In this document: positions 8,289 to 16,883 of the stretch, one piece after another | Position numbering within the stretch: the stretch's first letter is position 1 | Layout of the letters: the number at the start of each line of letters is the position of its first letter | DNA from: Aldersonia sp. NBC_00410 | GTDB taxonomy: Bacteria > Actinomycetota > Actinomycetes > Mycobacteriales > Mycobacteriaceae | Assembly (NCBI RefSeq): GCF_026342035.1 | Contig: NZ_JAPENM010000004.1 | Location: 310,001-374,000, forward strand | Direction: 5' to 3' | Length of the DNA stretch: 64,000 nt | Program-made: the position numbers and the translations under genes | Notes under the pieces: model-generated | What the model saw: the letters and a program-made list of their open reading frames with translations, nothing else | Told to the model about the DNA's origin: nothing | Databases searched by the model: none

Positions 8289-9158
8289 TCACCGCCCCCG
8301 CTGCGAGGCCGCCGCGTGCTTGCCGAGATCCGCGAGGGTCAGCAGCCGCGTCGGTGACCTGTCGATGATCTGCCGGGTCGTGACGCCCAGATTCGCGTCG
8401 ACGTGCAGCAGCTCGCCGCTGCCCAATGGTCGCCAATCCGGGTGCTCGTCCATCCGCTCGCTGGCCAGAACCACCGCCGGGTGCTCGGCGAGCGCGGCGG
8501 AGCGCGCCCGGACGGTGCCCGCGGGGCTGGCATGTTCGAGGTGCCGATCGCCGTGCATGCCACCACTTGCACGCTCGAGCACGAACAGGTCGTGGGTGTC
8601 GGGGTAGCGCAGCGCCCACAGTTCGTCGGCAGTGGTGAGGATCAGGTTGATCGCGTAGATCGGCAGCACGTCGGCCACCCAGCGCGCCGCCGCCTCGATA
8701 CCCGCCGCCACGTCACCGCCGTGTTCGTCGACTCGCTTGGTGATCAGCGCGAAGAAACGCTCGGAATCGGTGTCTCCCGAGACAAGTTCGCGATAGTCCC
8801 CCAATTCCGCCTCCAGTGCGGCGAGGTCGCCGATCACGCCGTTGTGCGCGAAGATCCGGCCGCGCTGTTCGAACGGGTGGGTGTTCTCCGGCCGCAACCC
8901 GCCGGTCGACGCGTATCGGATGTGCGCGAGAAAAGTCGCCGAGCGCCGCTCCTTCGCCTCTTCGGCGAACTCGCGATCCGCGAAGGCCGCGAGCGGCTGT
9001 TTCTCGACCACCGGCGTGCCGTCGTCGGCGAAGGTGCCCAGTCCGGTGCCGTCCGGCTCGCGGCGGCTCTGCGCGGCAAGGCTGTCCGAAGCATCCAGCA
9101 ACCAGAACGTGGCGTGCACCCGCTCGGGCGATGCCGAGAGACCGAAGAGTCGACACAT
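8289..9158 (-). CDS. Class II glutamine amidotransferase
   Basis: A 289-residue Ntn-type amidotransferase of the GATase_4/YafJ-like group. Cys2 (MCRLFGLS) would be the N-terminal nucleophile after Met removal. Further glutaminase-site features are FLAHIRYASTGG, NTHPFEQ, FAHNGVIGD and SGDTDSERFF. It lacks a fused synthase domain, so the acceptor is unknown; it does not look like EgtC of the ergothioneine pathway. ATG 9158 has a GGAAGGA site. The 119 bp between it and the GH65 gene upstream contains no convincing gene. It could be the distal gene of the HAD-GH65 transcript. Confidence 0.85.
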   Translation of the reverse strand: MCRLFGLSASPERVHATFWLLDASDSLAAQSRREPDGTGLGTFADDGTPVVEKQPLAAFADREFAEEAKERRSATFLAHIRYASTGGLRPENTHPFEQRGRIFAHNGVIGDLAALEAELGDYRELVSGDTDSERFFALITKRVDEHGGDVAAGIEAAARWVADVLPIYAINLILTTADELWALRYPDTHDLFVLERASGGMHGDRHLEHASPAGTVRARSAALAEHPAVVLASERMDEHPDWRPLGSGELLHVDANLGVTTRQIIDRSPTRLLTLADLGKHAAASQRGR

Positions 9159-9277
9159 CGAGGAATGTCCTTCCGGCAGCCGGCGCGACCGCGTTGCATG
9201 AGCAGCACGGCCGCGTAGACCAGCAGCTCATGGTTCATCTTGATCGAGAGCAGCACCTCCGACGACGATGCGACGAG

Positions 9278-11632
9278 TCAGCGATCCACCCGCCGGCGGT
9301 ACGGCTCGCGCCCCTTCGGCTGCACGGGGGGCCTGCGGTACGGAATCCGCTCTATCGGCAGGGTCACCGGATGGTCCTCGAGCAGGAACGGCTGACCGTG
9401 GTGTTCGAGTTCGATCGGATCGCCGGACAGCAGCCGGTAGGTCGCGCTGTCGTGGCTGATCGCGACGACGATCTTGCTGTCCCGGATCACCATGCGGAAG
9501 GACATATAGGTCAGCTTTTCGAACAGTCGGGGCGCGAAGGTGATCTTGCCACCGTAGTCGCGCATTCCGCCGAATCCCGCGACGCAGTCCATCCACGCGC
9601 CGGCCAGGGCCGCGATGTGCAGGCCGCTGCTGACGTTGTCGTGCAGGTCGTGCAGGTCGGTGAAGACGGTCTCCACCAGGTAGTCGAACGCGAGGTCGAG
9701 GTACCCCACCTCCGCGGCGACGACCGCCTGACAGCACGCCGAGAGCGACGAGTCGCGCACGGTGAGCGGCTCGTAGTAGTCGAAGTTGCGGACCTTTTGT
9801 TCGGGTGTGAAGGCGTCCCCGCGCAGGTACATCGCCAGCACGAGGTCGGCCTGCTTGACCACCTGCTTGCGGTAGAGGTCGTAGTAGGGATAGTGAAGTA
9901 GCAGCGGGTACTTGCCGACCGACGCGTCGAAGTCCCACCTGGCCTGCAGGGTGAAGGATTCGGACTGTTGGTGAACGCCGAGTTCCTCGTCGAAGGGAAT
10001 CGACATCCGGTCCGCACAGCTCTGCCAGCGGGCCATCTCCTCCACGTCGACGCCGTGCTCCCCCGCCACTTCCGGCCGCCGTTTGCACACCGCGACCGCA
10101 TCGCGAAGATTTTGCTGCGCAACGAGATTGGTGAAGACGTTGTTGTTGACCACGGCCGTGTACTCGTCCGGCCCGGTGACCCCGTCGATCCGGAAGTTGC
10201 CGCTGACATCGAAGTGCCCGAGGCCGGACCACAGACGTGCGGTTTCGACGAGAAGTTCCACCCCGCACTCGGTTTCGAACTCCTCGTCGCCGGTCGCGGC
10301 TAGGTAGCGCGCGGTGGCGTTGGCGATGTCCGCGGTGATGTGCACGGCGGCCGTGCCCGCGGGCCAGTAGCCCGAGCACTCGTCACCGTTGATCGAGCGC
10401 CACGGCACCATCGCACCGGTCTGACCGAGTTCGAGCGCGCGCCGCTTGGCCTTGCCGAGCGTGGCGTGCCGCCACCGCAGCACCTCCGCGGCGGCGGCCG
10501 GCATCGTGTACGTCAGCATCGGAAGCACGAAAGTCTCGGTGTCCCAGAAGGTATGGCCGTCATAGCCCGGCCCGGTCAGCCCCTTCGCCGGAATCGCGCG
10601 CGCCTGCCCACGTGCGCCCGCCTGCAAGACGTGGAAGATCGCGAAGCGCAGTGCCTGCTGCAGCTCGGCGTCTCCGTCGATCTCGATGTCGGCGTCGAGC
10701 CAGAAGTCGTCGAGGAACTCGCGCTGCTCGTGCGCCAGCGCGTCCCAGCCGGTGCGCATCGCCATCGCCAGCGCCGCATCGACCTGCGACCGCAACGCAG
10801 GGACCGATCGCCGCGCGGACCACCCGTACCCGACGTACTTGACCAGCGTGATGCGCTCGCCCTTGGGCACATGCGCGGCAACGGTCAGGCGGGCGAGGTC
10901 GCCGTCGGCACGGATGAATTGGTCCGCGGAGTTCGGGCAGTCGACCTCGTGGTCCATCCCGGCGGCGACGCGGATATTCGAATTGCGGGTGTGGTGCACC
11001 AGAACGGCCCAATTGTTGCGGCACATCGCGTAATCGGAGATGAGTGGCGATTCCAGTGCGGCGGCAAGCCGCGGGTCGTCGCCCGGCGCCGGGACGGGTT
11101 CGTTGGCCAGCAGATCGGACTGCAGGACCATCTCCATGTCCTCGCCGACCGCCTCGACCTCGTACTTGATCGCCGCGACCGTCCGCTTGGTGAACGAGAC
11201 CAGCCGCTCGGAGGTGACCTGCACGGCGCGCCCGGTCGGGGACGTCCACAACGTGCGGCGGCGCAAGGTGCCCGACCGGAAGTCGAGCACGCGGTCGTGT
11301 TCGATGACCCGGCCGTAGCGCATGTCCATCGGTTCGTCTTCGAGGAGCAGTCTGATGATCTTGCCGTCGGTCACGTTCACCACGGTCTGCCCGGATTCGG
11401 GATAGCCGTATCCGCTTTCGGCATAGGGCAGTCCGCGGAACTCGAAGAAGCCGTTCAGGTAGGTCCCCGGCAGCACCACCGGTTCACCCTCGTCCAGGGT
11501 GCCGCGCAATCCGATGTGGCCGTTGGACAACGCAAGTAGCGATTCGGAGCGCTGCAGGCCGTCGTCCGGGACACCTCGCACCCGCAATGCCCACGGGTCG
11601 ACCTCGAACCACGCGCTCGGCCCCGAGGTCAT
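9278..11632 (-). CDS. Glycoside hydrolase family 65 protein (disaccharide phosphorylase/hydrolase)
   Basis: A 784-residue cytoplasmic GH65 enzyme, the family of trehalose, kojibiose, maltose and nigerose phosphorylases. The N-terminal beta-sandwich runs to about residue 280, then a linker and the (alpha/alpha)6 barrel beginning near YDGHTFWDTETFVLPM. The general-acid Glu sits in the GPDEYTAVVNNNVFTN motif, and CCQAVVAAEVGYLDLAFDY precedes the C-terminal beta-sheet domain. It starts inside the stop of the upstream HAD gene (4-base overlap), like the Rv3400-Rv3401 pair of M. tuberculosis. That pairing suggests phosphorolysis of a glucose disaccharide giving beta-glucose 1-phosphate, used by the partner. 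The sugar is not determined. Confidence 0.88.
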   Translation of the reverse strand: MTSGPSAWFEVDPWALRVRGVPDDGLQRSESLLALSNGHIGLRGTLDEGEPVVLPGTYLNGFFEFRGLPYAESGYGYPESGQTVVNVTDGKIIRLLLEDEPMDMRYGRVIEHDRVLDFRSGTLRRRTLWTSPTGRAVQVTSERLVSFTKRTVAAIKYEVEAVGEDMEMVLQSDLLANEPVPAPGDDPRLAAALESPLISDYAMCRNNWAVLVHHTRNSNIRVAAGMDHEVDCPNSADQFIRADGDLARLTVAAHVPKGERITLVKYVGYGWSARRSVPALRSQVDAALAMAMRTGWDALAHEQREFLDDFWLDADIEIDGDAELQQALRFAIFHVLQAGARGQARAIPAKGLTGPGYDGHTFWDTETFVLPMLTYTMPAAAAEVLRWRHATLGKAKRRALELGQTGAMVPWRSINGDECSGYWPAGTAAVHITADIANATARYLAATGDEEFETECGVELLVETARLWSGLGHFDVSGNFRIDGVTGPDEYTAVVNNNVFTNLVAQQNLRDAVAVCKRRPEVAGEHGVDVEEMARWQSCADRMSIPFDEELGVHQQSESFTLQARWDFDASVGKYPLLLHYPYYDLYRKQVVKQADLVLAMYLRGDAFTPEQKVRNFDYYEPLTVRDSSLSACCQAVVAAEVGYLDLAFDYLVETVFTDLHDLHDNVSSGLHIAALAGAWMDCVAGFGGMRDYGGKITFAPRLFEKLTYMSFRMVIRDSKIVVAISHDSATYRLLSGDPIELEHHGQPFLLEDHPVTLPIERIPYRRPPVQPKGREPYRRRVDR

Positions 11633-12339
11633 CGATCGAGCAATTCCGCGAGGTCGGTCACCACTACGTCGGCGCCGGCCGACCGCATCGCCGCGGCGTG
11701 CTCGGCGTTCCCCACCCGATCGACACCGACCACGTAGCCGAACCCGCCGGCCTTACCCGCCTCCAGTCCCGAGATGGCATCCTCGAAAACCGTCGCCTCG
11801 TCGGGCGCCACCCCGAACGCCTCGGCGCCGGCGAGATACGCGTCCGGAGCGGGCTTTCCGGGCATCCCGGCCGCGGCGATGTCCCGGCCGTCGATCCGCG
11901 CCCGGACGAATCTCGACAGGTCGGCGGCGTCGAGCACATCGGCGCCGTTCTTCGACGACGTGACCACACCGATCTGCAGTCCCGCCTTCTCGACCGCCTC
12001 GAGGTAACGGACCGAGCCTGGGTACGGTTCCACCTCGCCGCGCGCCACGCAGGCCAGGAACTCGTCGTTCTTTCCGGTGCCGATCGCCTCGACCGTCTGC
12101 TCGTCGACCTCGATCCGGCGCGAGCGCAGAAACGTCCGGACGCCGTCGAGCCGGGCCCGGCCGTCCACGTAGCTCAGGTAGTCCTGCTCCGTGAACGGTT
12201 CGAACCGGTCGGGATCGCGTTGTCGCAGAAAGGTGTCGAACGCCTGCTTCCACGCTCTGCGGTGCAGCACCGCTGTACTGGTCAGGACACCGTCCAGGTC
12301 GAAGAGCACGACCCGGATCGAGTCCGGCAGGCCCAACAT
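11629..12339 (-). CDS. HAD-superfamily beta-phosphoglucomutase-like hydrolase
   Basis: A 236-residue HAD-IA protein. Motif I is VLFDLDGVLTSTAVLH (nucleophile Asp and acid/base Asp), motif II is the VTSSKNG region, the Lys lies in GMPGKPAPDAYL, and motif IV is FEDAISGLEAG. A helical cap (about residues 20-95) precedes the second half. These are the features of beta-phosphoglucomutases, which interconvert beta-glucose 1-phosphate and glucose 6-phosphate. Overlap with the GH65 gene supports joint disaccharide breakdown. The ATG lies 7 bases after a TAGCGT hexamer, implying a leaderless operon mRNA. Confidence 0.88.
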   Translation of the reverse strand: MLGLPDSIRVVLFDLDGVLTSTAVLHRRAWKQAFDTFLRQRDPDRFEPFTEQDYLSYVDGRARLDGVRTFLRSRRIEVDEQTVEAIGTGKNDEFLACVARGEVEPYPGSVRYLEAVEKAGLQIGVVTSSKNGADVLDAADLSRFVRARIDGRDIAAAGMPGKPAPDAYLAGAEAFGVAPDEATVFEDAISGLEAGKAGGFGYVVGVDRVGNAEHAAAMRSAGADVVVTDLAELLDR

Positions 12340-12346
12340 GGGGCTG

Positions 12347-12352
12347 ACGCTA
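12347..12352 (-). promoter_or_regulatory. Putative -10 element (TAGCGT) of the HAD-GH65 operon
   Basis: TAGCGT on the minus strand ends 7 bases before ATG 12339; a likely leaderless promoter. Confidence 0.5.
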
Positions 12353-12405
12353 CCCGCAGCGCGGTGATCTTTCGTGCCGAATCGACGCGCTAAGGGTGCA
12401 TCGCA

Positions 12406-13905
12406 TCAAGCCGTTGCGTTGGCGTGATCCCGCTCGACGGAGTATTCCCCGGATTCCTGCCCGGCCTGCGCTTTCGCCTTCACGACCGGAATGAACAGGA
12501 CGATCGCGACCGTCGCGAACGCCGCGACGGCACCGACGACGAAGCACAGCCGGAAGGCCGACTCGGTCGGGACGACCGCAGACCCGAACGGGATCGTGGA
12601 CCGGGTCAGCAGCGCCGCCATGACGGCCGAGGCCGTGGTGGTGCCGACCGAGCGCATGAGCGAGTTGAGCCCGACCGCCGCACCGGCCTCGTTCATCGGC
12701 ACCGACGACATGATGAGGGTGGGCATCGCCGCGTAGCCGATCCCGACGCCGGCCGAGCTGATCAGTGAGGCGAGTGCCAACTGCCACGGCGCGTGCATCA
12801 GCAGCGTCGCCGCGAGATACCCGGTGCCGAGCACTGTCGCACCGATCATCAGCGTGTACTTGGCGCCGATGCCGTTGATGAGGCGGCTCGAGACGGGCGC
12901 GAACACCAGCATCATCAGGCCACCCGGGGCCATCCAGAGCCCGGCGGCGAGCAGCGACTGCCCGAGCCCATATCCGGTCGCTGCCGGCATCTCCAGCAAC
13001 TGCGGGATGATCAGTGCCTGCGCCATCATGCCGAAGCCGACCGTCAGACCGGCCAGATTGGTCAGCAGCACCGCGGGCCGCGCGGTGGTGCGCAGATCGA
13101 CCAGCGGATCGGTCACCCGCAGCTCATACCAGCCCCACAGCAACAGGACCACGATGCCGCCGATCAGCAGGCCGAGCGTCTTGCCGTCGCTCCACCCCCA
13201 GGCATTGCCCTTGGTGATCGCGACGAGCGCGCTCACCAAGCCGATCGCGAGGCCGATGACACCGCCGAGATCGAGCCGACCGCCATTCTCGTCGTGCACA
13301 TGCGGAAGCAGCGTCAGGACGGCGATCATCACCACGAGACCTGCACCGGCGGCGAACCAGAACAGCCCGTGCCAGTTGAAGTTCTGCGCGATCCAGGCCG
13401 ACAGCGGAAGGCCGATGGCACCGCCCACGCCGAGGGTGGCGCTCATGGCCGCGATGGCGGTGGAGGTGAGGCGCGGCGGCGTGATCTCGCGAATCAGGCT
13501 GATGCCGACCGGAATGAAGCCCATCGCGAAGCCCTGAACCACCCGACCCGCAATGACGATGGGAAGGATCGACGACACTGCACAGATCAGCGAGCCGACC
13601 ACCAACAGCGCCGCACTGACCGCGAGCACCCGCTGCTTGCCGTACATGTCGCCGAGGCGTCCCGAGACCGGCATCGCCACCGCGGCACCGAGCAGCGTCG
13701 CGGTGACCACCCACGACGCGTTGCCCACCGAGGTGTTGAGCAGGTGCGGCAACTCCGGCTGAATCGGGATCACCAGCGTCTGCGACAACGCTGCCATCAT
13801 GCCGCCGAAGCACAGCACGATGATCGGCACAATCGCCGTCCCGAAACCCGTCTCCTCGACGGCAGCGACGTTCGGTGACGCCGGAGAATTCGTTGCGCGG
13901 TCCAT
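12406..13905 (-). CDS. MFS drug exporter, DHA2 (14-TM) family
   Basis: A 499-residue membrane protein with the MFS motif A loop GRLGDMYGKQRVLA, the antiporter-type segment RVVQGFAMGFIPVGISLIRE, and about 14 hydrophobic segments in all, as in EmrB/QacA-type proton-coupled exporters. It ends in a hydrophilic KAKAQAGQESGEYSVE tail. ATG 13905 with an upstream GGTGGGAG was chosen; the frame upstream to 14226 is antisense to the MarR gene. It is transcribed divergently from that regulator across a region with repeated GTATG/CATAC half-sites, so repression by MarR is expected. The substrate is unknown. Confidence 0.87.
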   Translation of the reverse strand: MDRATNSPASPNVAAVEETGFGTAIVPIIVLCFGGMMAALSQTLVIPIQPELPHLLNTSVGNASWVVTATLLGAAVAMPVSGRLGDMYGKQRVLAVSAALLVVGSLICAVSSILPIVIAGRVVQGFAMGFIPVGISLIREITPPRLTSTAIAAMSATLGVGGAIGLPLSAWIAQNFNWHGLFWFAAGAGLVVMIAVLTLLPHVHDENGGRLDLGGVIGLAIGLVSALVAITKGNAWGWSDGKTLGLLIGGIVVLLLWGWYELRVTDPLVDLRTTARPAVLLTNLAGLTVGFGMMAQALIIPQLLEMPAATGYGLGQSLLAAGLWMAPGGLMMLVFAPVSSRLINGIGAKYTLMIGATVLGTGYLAATLLMHAPWQLALASLISSAGVGIGYAAMPTLIMSSVPMNEAGAAVGLNSLMRSVGTTTASAVMAALLTRSTIPFGSAVVPTESAFRLCFVVGAVAAFATVAIVLFIPVVKAKAQAGQESGEYSVERDHANATA

Positions 13906-13924
13906 CTCCCACCCTTCTTCGATA

Positions 13925-13950
13925 GTATGTAGCATACATATAGTTGTATG
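13925..13950. promoter_or_regulatory. Candidate MarR operator with overlapping inverted repeats
   Basis: Half-sites GTATG (13925-13929), CATAC (13933-13937) and GTATG (13946-13950) form two overlapping palindromes, GTATG-TAG-CATAC and CATAC-8 bp-GTATG. The stretch is distinctly AT-rich in a GC-rich context, between the divergent MFS gene and MarR gene. Confidence 0.55.
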
Positions 13951-14023
13951 ACGCACAAATCCAATGGATCCGATGCCCGATTCGGTAGATTTGTGCCGTC
14001 GTCCGACCCGGGGAGGCGTTCGA

Positions 14024-14500
14024 GTGGAAAGCCACACACCGTGGCCTACGGCCTTGCACGGCGAACTTGCCGAGGAACTTCGGAAGGTCACACGGCGCAA
14101 GCTCGATCTGCAGGATGGACAGCTCGAGACGTCGGCCTTTTCGATCCTGTGGATCCTCTCCGACGGGAAGCCGCGCACATTGCGTGAACTGGCCGACGAA
14201 CTGTCGCTCGAACAGTCCACGGTCAACCGCCAGGTGAACAGCGCGATCCGGCACGGCTATCTCGAACGATTCGAGGTCGACGGCAGCATCAGCCGGATGA
14301 TCAGACCGACCGAGCGCGGCGAGGCGGCCTTCGAGCACGACGGTCTGCAGCGGGCCGAGCGCCTGAACACGGTCTTCGCCGAGTTGCCGCACGCGACCCT
14401 CGACGCGCTGGTCTGGAGCCTGCGGGAATTCAACGACGCCTACGACGGCGTGCTCGAACGGCAGAAGCGCACCCCGCCGGGTCGGCGGACCACCGCCTGA
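14024..14500 (+). CDS. MarR family transcriptional regulator
   Basis: A 158-residue winged-helix protein of the MarR family. Helices around LETSAFSILWIL lead to the recognition region RTLRELADELSLEQSTVNRQVNSAI and the wing RFEVDGSISRMIRPTERG, with helical dimerisation ends. GTG 14024 was chosen because GGGGAGG lies 7 bases upstream; earlier in-frame ATGs (from 13964) lack a site and lie close to the putative operator. It is divergent from one DHA2 exporter and 66 bp upstream of another, so it probably controls both in response to a drug-like ligand. Confidence 0.87.
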   Translation: MESHTPWPTALHGELAEELRKVTRRKLDLQDGQLETSAFSILWILSDGKPRTLRELADELSLEQSTVNRQVNSAIRHGYLERFEVDGSISRMIRPTERGEAAFEHDGLQRAERLNTVFAELPHATLDALVWSLREFNDAYDGVLERQKRTPPGRRTTA

Positions 14501-14566
14501 GCGGGACTCCGCCGCGACCGCCACGTAGGGTACTTGCCGTACGCAACTATCTACTAAGGAGCGGTT

Positions 14567-16021
14567 GTGGCGCCGCAGCGTCTCCGGACCCCGTATTGGG
14601 TGACCTTCATCGTGCTCGCCGTGGCAACCGCGTCGTTCGCGCTGATGCAGTCGATGACCGTCCCGGTGATTCCGAGCATCGAAGCGCAGATGCACACCGA
14701 TCAGACCACGGTCACCTGGGTGCTGACCGCGTACCTGCTCTCCGCATCGGTCTTCACGCCGATCATCGGGCGAATCGGCGACGCCGTCGGCAAGGAGCGC
14801 ATGCTCGTCTTCTCGTTGGCGATGCTGTGCGCCGGATCGGTATTCGCCGCCTTGTCCACCAGCATCGGCCTGCTCATCGCCGCCCGTGTCGTACAGGGCG
14901 TCGGCGGCGGCGTAATGCCGTTGTCGTTCGGCATCATTCGCGACGAGTTCCCACACCACAAAGTGGCGGGCGCGGTCAGCGTGGTGTCCTCGCTGACCGC
15001 GGTCGGGTTCGGCGCCGGCATCGTCGCGGGCGGACCGATCGTGCACGGACTCGGCTACGCGTGGCTATTCTGGCTACCCGCGATCGTCACCGCACTCGCC
15101 GGACTGGCCGCACTCGTCTTCGTGCCCGAATCACCGGTACGCACACCCGGACGGATACCTGTGCTCCCGGCGCTGCTGCTGTCCGGCTGGCTGATCTGCC
15201 TGCTGCTCGCGCTCAGCCGCGCACCGCATTGGGGCTGGTCCTCTCCCAAGGTGATCGCCCTGGTCGCCCTCGCGGTCGTCATCGCCATCGCCTGGGTACT
15301 CGTCGAAACGCACGCAAAGGTCCCGCTGGTCGATATGCGGATGATGCGACTGCGCGGCGTCTGGACGACAAATCTCGTCGCATTGCTGGTCGGCGTCGGC
15401 ATGTACGCCGCGTTCGGCTTCCTGCCGCAGTTCATTCAGACACCGACGCACGCCGGCTACGGATTCGGCGCCAGCGTCACCGAGTCCGGGCTGGTGATGC
15501 TGCCGATGGCAATCGCCTCATTCATCACCGGCCTCATCGCCGCGCCGCTTGCCGTACGAATCGGCCCGAAGGTGGTTGTCGTACTCGGCTGCTCGCTGGG
15601 CTCGGTCGCGATGTTCTCGATGGCGTTCTTCCACGACGAGGTGTGGCAGGTGGCCGCCGTCAGCGGGCTCGCCGGCTTCGGCGTCGGACTGACCTTCGCC
15701 TGCCTCGCCGGCCTGATCATCGCGTCGGTACCGCCCGAGCAGACGGGCGTGGCGAGCGGAATGAATGCCAATATCCGCACGATCGGCGGGTCGATCGGAT
15801 CGGCGGTCATGTCGAGCATCGTTGCCGCCAAGCTGCTCCCGGACGGGTTGCCTGCCGAATCCGGGTATACCGCGGGCTTCGTCTTCCTCGGCGCCGTGTT
15901 CGTCGTCGCCGCCTTTGCCGGACTGACCATCCCGGCGTTGTCCGAGCAGGAGGTCGAGGATCGGCTGGAAGCCGAACCCACCTCGGTGGTCGGCGCGGGC
16001 GCCACACGCTTTTCACGCTGA
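14567..16021 (+). CDS. MFS drug exporter, EmrB/DHA2-like
   Basis: A 484-residue membrane protein. Motif A is GRIGDAVGKERMLV, motif C-like is RVVQGVGGGVMPLSFGIIRDEFP, and there are about 14 hydrophobic segments including pairs around residues 195-245. It is the second DHA2-type exporter beside the MarR gene and is only distantly similar to the first, so this is not a recent tandem duplication. GTG 14567 has an AAGGAG site. A GTAC-TTGCC-GTAC inverted repeat in the 66-bp gap upstream might be a further regulator site. The substrate cannot be inferred. Confidence 0.87.
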   Translation: MAPQRLRTPYWVTFIVLAVATASFALMQSMTVPVIPSIEAQMHTDQTTVTWVLTAYLLSASVFTPIIGRIGDAVGKERMLVFSLAMLCAGSVFAALSTSIGLLIAARVVQGVGGGVMPLSFGIIRDEFPHHKVAGAVSVVSSLTAVGFGAGIVAGGPIVHGLGYAWLFWLPAIVTALAGLAALVFVPESPVRTPGRIPVLPALLLSGWLICLLLALSRAPHWGWSSPKVIALVALAVVIAIAWVLVETHAKVPLVDMRMMRLRGVWTTNLVALLVGVGMYAAFGFLPQFIQTPTHAGYGFGASVTESGLVMLPMAIASFITGLIAAPLAVRIGPKVVVVLGCSLGSVAMFSMAFFHDEVWQVAAVSGLAGFGVGLTFACLAGLIIASVPPEQTGVASGMNANIRTIGGSIGSAVMSSIVAAKLLPDGLPAESGYTAGFVFLGAVFVVAAFAGLTIPALSEQEVEDRLEAEPTSVVGAGATRFSR

Positions 16022-16041
16022 TCGCGCATCCACGCACTCGG

Positions 16042-16047
16042 TAGCAT
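16042..16047 (+). promoter_or_regulatory. Putative -10 element (TAGCAT) before the gene at 16054
   Basis: TAGCAT ends exactly 6 bases before GTG 16054, which has no Shine-Dalgarno sequence; a likely leaderless promoter. Confidence 0.5.
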
Positions 16048-16053
16048 TGCGTC

Positions 16054-16743
16054 GTGACGTCGGTCTTCGAATTCGCCGGCAGCTACTGGTGGCTGGTCTT
16101 CCCCATCGGTGGCGTGGTCGGCGGCTGGGCGAGCCGAGTTGCTCGCTACAACGAGAAGCGCCGCCAGGACAAGATCGAGCTCGAAAGAGTTCGCGCGAGT
16201 GCCAAAACCGAGCAGCTGAAACTGACCCGGGCCACCAACGCCCAGATCCACAAGTCGCTCGCCGCGCACGACGCGCTCAACCAGCGGTGGTTCGACTACG
16301 AGGTCGATCTCGCGACCATCATCGACTATCCACTGATGACCGATCTTCGCGAGCCGCTGACGCTGCAATTCCATCGCGCGAAGCTGGCCGCGGACGACCT
16401 GCGCCCGGACGACCCGGGCGAGCTGTTCGATATCGACCGCTACACCGAGTACCGCGACGCGGTCCACGCCTACTCGCTCGCCTTCGACACTGCGGAACGA
16501 GAAGCGAAGCGCCGCAAGCAGTCCCATTTCAATCCGATCGAGCGTGCGGCACTGGAACGGGCACGCAAGCTGGTCATGGTCGCGATGGACGAGGCGGCCA
16601 CCCCTGCGGAGCGGCAGTCCGCCTACCGCAAGGCCAGGCGCGAACTGGACGGGCTCATTGCACTGCCCGAAGTCTCGACGATGCGACTGGAACAGCGCAT
16701 CGCGGGAGCGCTGGAATCGGCGCCACACACGCACACCGAGTGA
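16054..16743 (+). CDS. Conserved membrane-anchored coiled-coil protein, unknown function
   Basis: A 229-residue protein with one N-terminal membrane segment (about residues 8-26, YWWLVFPIGGVVGGW), then a charged, mostly helical cytoplasmic part. The stretch RYNEKRRQDKIELERVRASA and later Glu/Arg-rich segments suggest coiled coil. No enzymatic motif is recognised. Because the membrane segment is followed by positive residues, the C-terminal domain is expected to be cytoplasmic. The start is leaderless-type. It is not obviously part of an operon: the next gene has its own -10. Function unknown. Confidence 0.7.
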   Translation: MTSVFEFAGSYWWLVFPIGGVVGGWASRVARYNEKRRQDKIELERVRASAKTEQLKLTRATNAQIHKSLAAHDALNQRWFDYEVDLATIIDYPLMTDLREPLTLQFHRAKLAADDLRPDDPGELFDIDRYTEYRDAVHAYSLAFDTAEREAKRRKQSHFNPIERAALERARKLVMVAMDEAATPAERQSAYRKARRELDGLIALPEVSTMRLEQRIAGALESAPHTHTE

Positions 16744-16871
16744 GACATGCAGGTAGATGTCTCCCGTCTAACGTTGGGCCGATCGGGCGTTTCGCTCGCT
16801 CGTAGTGAGGGTTTGCTCGATATGTGAGTAACTCATTTTTGCGCCGGACGAAACCTGTCGCACCCCGTCGG

Positions 16872-16877
16872 TAGGCT
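16872..16877 (+). promoter_or_regulatory. Putative -10 element (TAGGCT) of the HNH gene
   Basis: TAGGCT ends exactly 6 bases before ATG 16884; a likely leaderless promoter. Confidence 0.5.
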
Positions 16878-16883
16878 TCGAAT

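Noticed and set aside
9184-9256. Micro-ORF before the amidotransferase gene (MNHELLVYAAVLL...)
   Set aside because: It overlaps the amidotransferase coding region in another frame, with no ribosome site or recognised motif.
13906-15046. 640-codon minus-strand frame (13124-15046) and the N-terminal extension of the MFS gene to 14226
   Set aside because: Both run antisense through the MarR and second MFS genes; homologous protein sequence starts only at 13905.
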